Shown here: one piece after another, positions 1-9,524 of the stretch
How positions within the stretch are numbered: position 1 is the stretch's first letter
Layout of the letters: every line of letters starts with the position of its first letter
DNA from: Galbula dea
Lineage: Eukaryota; Chordata; Aves; Piciformes; Galbulidae
NCBI GenBank assembly: GCA_013399015.1
Contig: VWZX01002526.1
Span: 1,456,835 to 1,520,834 of the forward strand
Direction: 5' to 3'
DNA: 64,000 bases
The notes under the pieces: generated by a model
Seen by the model: only the letters and a program-made list of their open reading frames with translations
Databases searched by the model: none
Told to the model about the DNA's origin: nothing
Made by a program: the position numbers and the translations under genes

Positions 1-1970
1 GTCCCACAAACACGAGTCCCCCTCCCAGGCAAACGTAGCACACGTCTGGACAACACATCAGTCTCTTGACTGACACTCATTTCTCCTCTGCCAAGACAAG
101 GATGCATTTATTTATTATGGGTTAAATATTTGGAGTTGAGTAAGAACCTCAGAGGGAAAAGGTGGGTCTGCTTCCTTGGATTTTTTTCTCCACCCCCTCA
201 CTTTCGTTATAAAAAAATGGATTTTTTTAAACTAAAATGTTTATTTTAGGGAAAACTCTCCTTTCTGACTCTAGGCTCAGCTAAGGGCTGAGAGTTAACA
301 GCTCTCAAGCAAAAAGCACATGAGGAAATACAGTGGAGAAATAGCTGGACGTGTCTGGACATTGCCACAACAAGTCTAAAATGTCAGGGTGAGGAAAGGA
401 CCACACTTTGCCACAACAGGAGGCAACAAAAGGACAAAAAACACCCAATAATTTTTCCAGGTATTTTATAGGGAAGTGCCAAAAACCAGGTAGCCCAGAC
501 TTCCACAAATGTATGGGACAACAAGAAGCACATTTTAGAAGCTGTGACATCTCATGATGTGATCCATATTCAGTGATTTCAGTTGTGTTATGGTCCCTAT
601 AATTTCCACTAAAAGTCTTTTCTCATACCACAAGTCATTAGATGTTTTTACTACTATAAACATAGGTGTCTTTTGTTTCTTCTGTGGAATAAACTTTAAT
701 GTTTTATTAAGCTATACTACATGCATTCAAGTGTGATATAATGGATGTTATTTTACTGTCAAGAGTAGGTGTTACATAGGGCTGTCATCAGTATGGTAGT
801 TTTGTCTTTACCATTTGGCTAATGAAAAGAATTGTGCCATATTTTTCCAAGAAGCTAGAACTGTTATTACAATGTTTCTAAACATCAGTGCCATGTCAAA
901 AAGTCAATCATTCTTTGGATAGATTTTGAGACTGCTCACCAGAGGATGGTCACTATATTGTGAGTTGTGCATGGTTGTGATCATGCATATTTTTCAGTCG
1001 TTGGTCTGAATTAGCCTAAAAATAGATACGTATTGATAAGAGCATTTTAGAATAAAAGATTCCTGTTGAGTTTTTTGTTTCTTTATGGGTTGCAGTCACA
1101 GGATTTTTTTTAGACTCAAGGTTCATATTGCTTTTTAGTAGTGTGTACATGTGCACTGTTCTTCCATTTTGCTTTCTGTGGTTTTCCTTCTTCTGAAGTC
1201 TGGTATGCTTCGTAGTTTATTTATTTATGAGCTGCAGAGAAAGGAGTTCACAATAATAATAATTAAAAAATAAATTGGTATGGAATTTATAGTTAATGAC
1301 ATGCCCAGAAACATAAAACAATTACACTTATGCAACATAACGTGCATTTTTACATGCCATTCACACATCATGCATCCCCAGTTTATGTAAGTAATGAAGA
1401 CTAAATAGTACACTTCCCTGCCCAATGGAGTCAGCACAATTAAGTCAAGGAGACATCAAGTAATTGGGAATAAAAAGCCACATGCATGTGCTAAAAAAAA
1501 AGTGGTATTTTATGGCAAGTTTGCAGGGGGTGCTTACAATGTGGCAGCACCTTGGCTGCAATCAAGACCGAAGCATTACAATACAGTCGCTGCAAGCTGT
1601 ATATTGAGTGCTGTGTATCGTGGATGCAATGAATTCTAGTTGCAGCCTTGCATAAGGTAGGTAGTGGTTGCCTGGCATGACGTGACCCCATTGAAGCTCT
1701 GGGCTGGGCATGAGGTAGAACAGCAGAGGTGAGTGTGGAGGCAGGATGAGTCCTTGCACGTGGCCAAAGCCAAGGAAAAGGTGTTGATTTTCCTCATGAT
1801 CAAGGAAACTTTGGAGAATTTTGGGCCAGTGTATTTGCAGTATTCAGGTAGGCAAGGACATCCACTCCCACATTTCCCAAGTTGTTAGGCTGGAGCTGTA
1901 CTTGAACACAACTTTTTCAGACAGCTGACACTTGCTCCACACCACGTCACTGTCCAGTTTCTGTGGTAAT
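1..1970. other. upstream flank, no gene recognised
   Basis: This AT-rich stretch precedes the CpG-rich promoter. The open frames on both strands are short and contain no recognisable domain. AATAAA hexamers occur near 688 and 1053 on the + strand. Without coding sequence upstream they cannot be assigned to the end of a neighbouring gene. I see no clear transposable element. It is best read as intergenic or distal promoter sequence. Confidence 0.6.
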
Positions 1971-1975
1971 CACAC

Positions 1976-1990
1976 GCTCGCTCGCTCGCT
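1976..1990. repeat. GCTC tetranucleotide microsatellite
   Basis: Nearly four perfect copies of GCTC lie at the upstream edge of the CpG-rich promoter. CpG-containing tetranucleotide runs are length-variable and may be methylation targets. No function is implied by the sequence alone. Confidence 0.8.
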
Positions 1991-2235
1991 GGAGGCAAGA
2001 GCAGGTGGAAGCCTCCAACCACCCTCGGAGGCTCAACGGGCTCCCTTTCCGGCTAGGAACCCCGCTAAGGATCCGGGCGAGGTGCCAGTGGGTTCCTCCC
2101 TCCCCCATCCTCCGCAGCCGGCACTGTCCTTACACCTGACCCCTAAACCTCTGCTCCCTTCAGGCCTCACCTCCTGCCCCTGGGGACATGCCTCTGCGCC
2201 CTCGTAGCCCTCCCCACCCCCCAACCCTCGAGCCT

Positions 2236-2249
2236 GTCGCCCTAGCAAC
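2236..2249 (+). promoter_or_regulatory. X-box (RFX-type) motif
   Basis: The sequence GTCGCC-CT-AGCAAC fits the X-box pattern GTNRCC, 0-3 bases, RGYAAC recognised by RFX transcription factors. It lies about 100 bp upstream of the TATA box. Both half sites match the degenerate consensus with a 2-bp spacer. RFX binding is an inference from the motif. Confidence 0.6.
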
Positions 2250-2307
2250 GCCCCCAGCCCCCGGAGCCACGCCCCTCGCTGCATATTCATGACCCCCAGT
2301 GCGGGGA

Positions 2308-2324
2308 GGGGGCGGAAGCGGAAG
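2308..2324 (+). promoter_or_regulatory. GC box and tandem ETS motifs
   Basis: A GGGGCGG Sp/KLF-type GC box runs directly into two head-to-tail CGGAAG cores six bases apart. A third ETS-like core on the opposite strand follows at 2335-2340. Tandem ETS cores of this kind are typical of GABP-type housekeeping promoters. They sit 25-45 bp upstream of the TATA box. Confidence 0.6.
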
Positions 2325-2350
2325 CGGGAGACGGTTTCCGAGGAGTCCGG

Positions 2351-2356
2351 TATAAA
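2351..2356 (+). promoter_or_regulatory. SLC45A4: TATA box
   Basis: TATAAA is flanked by GC-rich sequence, the usual context of a functional TATA element. It would place the transcription start about 25-30 bp downstream, near 2380. It is unusual but not unknown in a CpG-rich promoter. No transcript data are available here to fix the start. Confidence 0.6.
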
Positions 2357-2379
2357 GCGGCCGTCGGTGCCCGGTATCG

Positions 2380-2532
2380 CTCGCCGTGCTCCTGCCGCCG
2401 TGAGTGATCTTACCCCTCCCTCCTTTCCCCATCCCCCACCCTCCCCGCCGGCCGCCGAGGTCATCTCCCGACACCGCCGCCTCCCCCGCCTCACGGAGCA
2501 GGTCCCGGGTGCAGGGGGAGACCCGGGGGCAG
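2380..2532 (+). other. SLC45A4: predicted non-coding exon 1 (5' UTR)
   Basis: The start is estimated from the TATA box at 2351. The end is set by a strong donor, CAG|GTAAGG, at 2532/2533. A second donor-like site, GTGAGT at 2400, would make a much shorter first exon. If spliced to the acceptor at 26933 the exon keeps an open frame into the coding exon. That frame has a TGA at 2401 and no ATG after it, so translation should still begin in the next exon. Exon boundaries are predicted, not proven. Confidence 0.5.
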
Positions 2533-2624
2533 GTAAGGGGAACGGCGGGCGAAGGATCTCGTGGCGGCGGGTGGGCTGTGAGGGGTCGCTGGAGGGAGGA
2601 AGGAGGGGTGTGAGGGTAAGGAGC

Positions 2625-3070
2625 GTTTGGAGAGTTGTGGGATGAGGGTTTGGGGTGAGGAAGACGAGGCTGGTGAAGGTGAGGAAGGGTATGGGATGAG
2701 GGGCGGGAGAGGTGAGGGGTTGGTGAAGTTGAGGAAAGGTTTGGGGTGAGGAAGACAAGGGGCTGGTGAAGGTGAGGAAGGGCGTGCGATGAGGGACGAG
2801 AGAGGTGAGGGGTTGCTGAAGCTGAGAAAAGGTTTGGGGTGGGGAAGACAAGGGGCTGGTGAAGGTGTGGAAGGGTGTGGGGTGGGGAAGATAAGGGGCT
2901 GGTGAAGGTGCAGAAGGGTTTGGGGTGAGGACAGGGGCTGTTGAAGGCGCAGAAGGGTTTGGAGTGAGGAAGATGAGGGGCTGGTGAAGGCGTGGAAGGG
3001 TTTGGGGCAAGGAAGATGGGGGGCTGGTGAAGGTGAGGAAGGGTTAGGGGCAAGGGGGTGAAGAAGGTTT
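2625..3070. repeat. 43/50-bp G-rich minisatellite, about nine units
   Basis: The landmark GGCTGGTGAAG or a close variant recurs at 2668, 2718, 2761, 2811, 2854, 2897, 2936, 2979 and 3022. The spacings are 50, 43, 50, 43, 43, 39, 43 and 43 bp. The first units therefore alternate 50 and 43 bp, a 93-bp higher-order pair, and the rest are mostly 43 bp. The + strand is almost free of C. Long open frames on the - strand here are only the repeat read in different frames, because 43 is not a multiple of three. Confidence 0.92.
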
Positions 3071-3110
3071 GGAGAGCTGTGAGTGGGGCTGAAGGTAAGG
3101 AAGGGCTGAG

Positions 3111-3130
3111 ACGCTTTCATGTGAAAGCGT
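3111..3130. repeat. perfect inverted repeat, 9-bp arms
   Basis: ACGCTTTCA, a 2-base spacer, then TGAAAGCGT. It lies just after the minisatellite. The centre contains TTC-N4-GAA, the spacing variant known for STAT6-type sites. It could also form a small cruciform. Function is inference only. Confidence 0.7.
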
Positions 3131-6100
3131 TAATGGGCTGAAGAGGTGAGAATGGCATGAAGAGCTTTGGAATGAGGGATATAGGGCTGTAAAATGGGAA
3201 ATGGATGTGAGGATGCAGAGGGGAGAAAGGGATGAGAAATGACTTGAGAGAGACATGGGGCTGCAGAAGAAGAAATTGGAAAGGATTGAGCTCTATGGGG
3301 AAGGATTGAGTCAAAGGAGATGTGGGGCTGCAGAGGTTAGGAAGGCATAAGGGATAAATGGTAGGATGAGTAAGATGGATTTTAAGATGCTTGGGTTGGG
3401 GTGGCTGGGATAGTGAGTCCTAATGGAGTGAAGATGGGATGAGAAGTAGGTGACCTAATTCCCTGTTTGTGTTTATGTTGGGTGGTGAGTATGCTTGGAA
3501 AAGCACTTGACAAAGGGACCAAAGTTGGAAATCAGTGTTCAGACTGCAGTTTTCCTTAAGAGCATGTTATTGGTGACTTGCAACTCAAAGATGCCCTAAT
3601 TTAGCAACTTAAGCAGGTGCAGAAGCTGTTTGACCTTGAAAAATACTCTCCCTGTGGGGCAGTTTTCTGTTGGAGTGATTGGCCTCCAGTATCCTCTGTG
3701 TATAGAGGAAAAAGAGGGGAGGAAAAGATCTAGCCAAGGCTCTGACTTGGCACTGGGTGCAGTGAGTGAATCAGTGTTGCTAGGGCTTGGCTAATGCAGT
3801 GAATTACAAATGGGAAAGGATAGGGAAGGTACTGAAGGATGTTGAGTGTTGGACAGAGGAGGCAGTTTCTCCTTCAGGGAAGGAGAGATGTTACAAGAAG
3901 TGGATCTACAGGAACAGGCAGCACTAAGTGCAGAGCACAGGCAGATAACAGCAACATAAGGAGGATCCAGGAGAAGAAACTGCACTGTTACAGTCTGTAT
4001 CCTTACTGCTTGGTTAAAACCTGCTCCAGTGGGATCTGTCATGTTGCACTGCCTTATCAGGCAGTCCTACTAAAATACTTAATGAAATACAGCTTGAGCA
4101 GGCACTTGAGCTCAAAGAAGGGAAGAGCTGTGAATACTTTGCTTCCCTCTAGAAGTCAGCCTTTGTCATAAATATCTTGCAGAAGTAGTTGATGATGTCA
4201 CTGCACAGACATAGCTGGTGTATGCCACCTTCCTCAACACCAGGATTGCAAAAGATAGTCTTCCTCCTTTGGTTTGTTTAATGATTGTACCAGATTGATG
4301 AAGCAATAGGCCTAATTTTTCCCTTCCTAAATAAGGAAGTACTTTTTACTGTTTGAGAAGGTAATACTACCTTAAGCTGTTAAAACTGCATCCAGTAGTC
4401 TCTGAAGCATCCAAAACCATCTTGAGTTCCTGTGTCTGTCAAGGGTAGTGGCAGCTGCTGTCTTGAAAAGTGAGAGTTTCATTCCTGTATTAATGAAATT
4501 ACATTGGTTATTTAAGGGAGTTTTCATGACAAAATAACAATTTCCATGATGTAATGGGTGGGATCAGTGGAACAACTTCTATTTCAGTTAGCTATTTGCA
4601 GTACCAGAGGCCAGTTTACATGGGTTGGCTCATTTCTGAGCAAGAAAACAGTAGCAGGTTTTGCACTCAATTATGTATGACTGAGGCACCTTCAGTAAAA
4701 CTGAAAATGTATGGTTCTATAGATAACTCTTGTGTAATGCATGTTAACTCCTGCTGGAACCTGGTGCTCTAGGAGAGCTTGTTGCTGGGAATGAGCAGTG
4801 TCTGCTGAGAGGATCTTGTTTAGATGCTATGGGGGCTGCTTGTAGTTGAAGACAATCCTTTCTCCCTCAAAGCTGAAGTGTCTGCAGTTCTGTCTGAATA
4901 CACCTGTACTACCTGAAGCTGCCAAAGGATATCTTCTACTGGAGGTGTCCTTCATTAGTGGGGAGAAAGTGGTTAGGAGACATAGTGGGAAAACTTGCAG
5001 TTCCTCCTCTGTCACCTTACAACAAAATTAACTGAAGTGCAAAGTTTCCCATGTGCCTCTTCAGTGGTGCAACAAGTAGGATATTTACATGGCTTCCCAT
5101 GAAGCCTGGTGTAACTCTAACTGAAACAATACACATGATTGTAAGTACATGTGACCTGAGTTTTTCACACTGAAGCTAATACGTAGCCTATTTGAGGAGC
5201 TTACTGAAGCAACTGCCTTTAGTCTGCCATGTGGAAATACAGGCTCTGAGGAGCTTAGAGAGAGCAGGCTGAATTTGGACCCATCTGACAAGGCTGTGAC
5301 CTCAGAGGTTAATTACCTTTAAACTCACTTCATTTCCTCCCAACAGTAGCATTTGATCTTGTCTAGCTTAGTCTGTAAACTCTGCATGTGATGTACTGCT
5401 GTCATTTTTAGTTGAGCATCTCATGCTAGAGTAGGTAGCCAGTTTTGCCTGCAGTATGTGGGCACCTCTACCTGCATGTTAGGCAGAAACAGTGAATTTC
5501 TTTCACATCACCCATCCCCAGAAGCTGAAGCTGGCAGTTTTTTGAGATTAACCAGCAGTCTGTACCTTTGCTGTAACCCCTAACAGTAGAAACCACCCTA
5601 AAATACTTGCATCAAACATCAAGCAGTGTGAGCAGCAGTGGATGTGTGGTCATGTCATGCTTTCCATAGAAGCAAGCTTCACTTGTACTTCAGACTGACT
5701 TCAACATGCTGGTTAGTGTGAAAGTGTGAAGAGGCAAAGCTCTGAGTTGAAATGGGGCTTTCCAGTTGATCTGCCAGGAGAAGTGCTGTGGATGTGATGA
5801 GGCTGTCATGTGATGGAGGGGGAAGCTTTAGCAACTTGCAGAGAAACTGGTAATGTGACTTGTTTGTGCTGTTTCTGTTTTGCAAGGGTCACTCCCATGA
5901 CCTTTACCTGTAATACATCCAAGATCCCAGGCTATGACCTATTCCAGCTACAGGCATTACATTCATCAAACCTACACTGACTGTGGTGTAGCCTTGTTTG
6001 CAGTTGTTTCCATCACAGAAGACCCAATTTGGTAACTGTTCTGTTTAGAGCTTCTGGTCCTTCAACTTGCAGCATGTTGTCAGCATTACTAGACAGCTTC

Positions 6101-9100
6101 CATTCAACAGTGTAGTCAGCTTGGGGAATACAGAGCACAGTGACTGTCACTTGGCTTAATATTCATTAGTAACTAAACTGATATGAGTTTGAAACAATAT
6201 TTTTCCTAAGCAGAGTGTTACTCCTGTGTAGTAGCTGCTTTAATGAGTCCAGTAAACCTTTTAGCAGAGCTGTGTTTTTAAGCTGCAATACAGACACAGA
6301 AAATACAAAGTATTCTGCCAGTTGCCAGAAAGCTGAAGCAGAATGTCTGCTGTCAGGATGAGTGACACCATGTGTGTAGCTTGACAGATAGATGATGTTT
6401 CTGTTCAAGGGTCACCTTCCAGACAAAAGATCCTGGACAGCCCAGAAATCAAGCCTGGAAGCAGACAATGTTAAGCTGTGAAGCTCTGTGCTGTGAACTA
6501 TAGACTTTACATGCTTCTGGTAAGCTGCTGTTGGTCAGGTGACTGGTTTATGGACAGCAGCTTATCAGTTACCCACACATCTTTCATTTAAGTCCCAGCC
6601 CTACTTGGAGTAACCACCCAGATCTTCCAGTAAAGCATATGCCTTCCAGCTGGGACTGAGGGTGTCTTGAATCCAAGCATTGAATATTTATTGCTATCCT
6701 GAATAAACTGGTTTTCTGTTATGCTTCTGCATCACAGTTGACTCCTCCAAGTGGAATAGGATACTCTGCATGAAAAAGAGCTGAGTTCATACTATTAAAT
6801 CTAGAACTCTGATAGAGTTGCCAGAGACTGAATTTACCTCAAATTAAAAGATGGATTCGAGGCATCTCAGCAATGGATTTGGAGCACTGCAGTGTCTGAA
6901 TCAGAGTGGTTTGTGTTCAGTGAACTGCCATCTTAGGGAGACCAGCACACAGTAGCTTAAACTAAAGCCCCTTGGTGTTTGCAAGAAGTGCTGTAAAGTC
7001 ATTTAGACTGCAAGTGGCATACTGCATTATAACAACTCAGGGGAAGCAGCCAGGTTTTCTCATCAAACTTGCTCTTGGCAAGTGATTCTGGCAAGCATCA
7101 GGGCACAAGGCTCTTGTTGGGTAATGATTTGGTTTGGCTTAGCAGCTGCTTCTGACCTTGGTTTGGCTCTCACAGGCATGTAGTCTCTTTGAACATGAAT
7201 CTCAATGTATAGGTGATGGGAAGTTGGTCTCCACAACATGGACAAGTACTAAAGTTTAAAACCCAGTTAGAGCTGGGGAAGACTTGCTTTCCAGGACTTC
7301 CATCTATGAAGGATATAGGCTATAAATCTAGTTTCTTTAGCTGTAGGACACTTGCCTGGCTTGCTGCTTTAGTTTTGCCTAGCAGGCTCTTCTGCAGTGC
7401 TATATGAAGACTGACTTACCTGGGGGCCTGAAGTGCTCTCAGAATGGACTGAGACCTACTTTGCTTGCAAGACTGAAATTGTCAGTCAAAAGCTGCTACT
7501 CATGTAACAAGGCATAAAAGGGCAGGAGGTAAACAAAACTTATCCCTAAGGATGAGACTGAAGATGGTTTTAGAAAATCTTAATGTGTACACAGCAGCAG
7601 GAAGACATTACCCCTGAACTGTTTTGCTAAACTGTAGCTGAGGTGGATTTTATCAATACTGTGGGGAGAGCAAGACTGGTGCTCTTAGCAGAGCAGTGAG
7701 TTTCCTCATCTTGTTTTAAACAAGAGCTCTAATGTTTTTGTAACTGAAATTGAAACCAGTGTTATGCTGACCCTGCATATTTTCTATCCTCTGCTGGCTG
7801 GCCTGGACTACTTCTGCATGCAGTACAGTTCATTTATTTTGGAGACTTGAAAACAAGCCATTATCACCCTTCAGTGCCAGATAAATAAATGATCTAATTG
7901 GGGGCTGAACCCAAAGCCCTCTTTTACAAAAGCACAACTGCAAATCACACTTACCATCTTCATTCTGTCCTTGAATTATGATTAGTCTTTCTGGACCACA
8001 TACAGAAACCAATGACTTAACCCAACAAGTGATGACTACAGAGCAGGCAGATTTTTGTGCCACTTAATTTCCTATCATCACTTTGGTGCAGCAGACAGTC
8101 TCCCTGAACATGATTAATCTGAGCACTGTTTAACTCAACTTGCTTGTCAATTCTGTGGAAGCATCAACTATTAAAATAGTCTTGATGCTGGATCTTTGCT
8201 TCCAGGTAATGAGAGCTTCAGGGTTTATCTGGGGAATTTTTTTGTGGGGAGAGAGAAAAAGCACACAGGGTAAGGAAAAAAAAGATACTCCTCCCACTTT
8301 ACAAGAGGAATATCTGAGCAAGTACACTGGCCTGTGGAGTCTGGCTCTGGGTACTCCCAGAGGAGTGATTTGAAAGTCTGAACTATTGCTCCTTAGAGTA
8401 GTGTGGCTGGCCAGCTAAGTCCCAAGAGTTCAAAAAATAACCCAAAACAAATGCACAACTTGCTGTAACATTAACACATCTAGTGCACGTCCTGTTCGCT
8501 GTCTGAAATGTATCTGGGGGAATCAGCTCATGATGTAGGTTTGTTCTTTTCCTTGGCTCTTTGTTCTGTTTCTAACTTGGGTGTAGAGAGAGAAAAGGCT
8601 GATACTTCTCAGTGCAGGAGTTGTCCTGATTGTTTCTAACATCATAGCACTTCTGTGCCTCCAGCTACCATTCCCATTGATTGGCACAGCCTAAAAGTCA
8701 AACCACTTAGCTCCCTCAATGGGCTGAAGAAGGGAGTGACTTGACAGTTATCCGTACATGGTCCTGCAGTTATTGCTGGTCTTACTGTTGGAGCTCTTTC
8801 CACTGCTTTGCTTTTAAATCACCTTTCTTTGTCATTTTCCAGGTATGGTCTGTTCAAAACTCAGTATGCAGCTGCATAGGAGCAGATCTCTCAGTCCACT
8901 GGACAAACCATTTAACAAGCTATGTCCTCTTCTGATGGTCACTCTGGGATAGTATACATGACAATTCAAGATGCCATTGAAAAATAGGTCTTTTGACCCT
9001 ATAGTGCTAATGGAATCTCTAATCTTCTTTGTATTTGTGTGAGTTTGACTTGAGTGCTAGATGAAAATGTATCTACCATGGCCTTTCAGCTGTGTAGTAT

Positions 9101-9330
9101 TCCCCAGTTAAGCCATTTATAAAAGGGTTTGGGTTCCCATCCAGTGAATCTTGTGCTAGCATCTGTGTAACAGATGCCTGTTTTTGTGGGCTTTGATATT
9201 GTTAGTAATTATTTTACTAGTTAGAACAGTAGGATATACTTGTATGCAATTAATAGTCTTTGGTGTGATGACTTAAGATAGAGCCTTCCTACTTTGTTTC
9301 AGGATATTCTTAGCCTGTTTATGGCTAGAG

Positions 9331-9524
9331 GTAAGATCAGGGTGGTGAAACACTTGAACAGGTTGCCCTGAGAGGTGGTAGAAACTCCATCTCTAGACAC
9401 ATTCAAGGTCAGATTGGACAGGGCTCTGAGCAACCGTGTAGTTAGATCTCACTGCAAGGGGGGGCTTGGACTACTTGACTTTTAAAAGTTCCTTCCAACC
9501 CAAAGCATTCTGTGATTCTATGAA
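9331..9524 (+). mobile_element. CR1 LINE 3' fragment
   Basis: The sequence reads through the typical CR1 3' end: a GGTGGTGAAACAC segment, the CAGGTTGCCC(T)GAGAGGTGG block, then CCTTCCAACCC and the terminal octamer-type repeat ATTCTGTGATTCTATGAA. The element is severely 5'-truncated, as is usual for CR1. It shows no coding capacity and lies inside intron 1. Confidence 0.85.

Larger units (their letters stand above)
1970..2600 (+). promoter_or_regulatory. SLC45A4: CpG-rich promoter region of SLC45A4
   Basis: CpG-dense, GC-rich sequence stands out sharply from the AT-rich flank. In order it contains a GCTC microsatellite (1976-1990), an RFX-type X-box (2236-2249), a GC-rich CACGCCCC element near 2270, a GGGGCGG GC box (about 2308-2314), two abutting CGGAAG ETS motifs (2313-2324), an inverted TTTCCG (2335-2340) and TATAAA (2351-2356). 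A strong + strand splice donor follows at 2533. The TATA orientation and the donor both point to + strand transcription towards the SLC45A4 coding exons. The link to SLC45A4 is inferred from position, because no other gene is visible. Confidence 0.75.

Noticed and set aside
2289..2645. + strand open frame of 118 codons over the promoter
   Set aside because: It starts upstream of the TATA box and runs through the predicted splice donor. Its openness reflects high GC content.
2033..3120. Long - strand open frames (up to 325 codons) rich in Pro, Ser, His and Leu
   Set aside because: They are the complement of the G-rich minisatellite and CpG promoter. The 43-bp unit shifts frame at each copy, so all three frames are open and similar.
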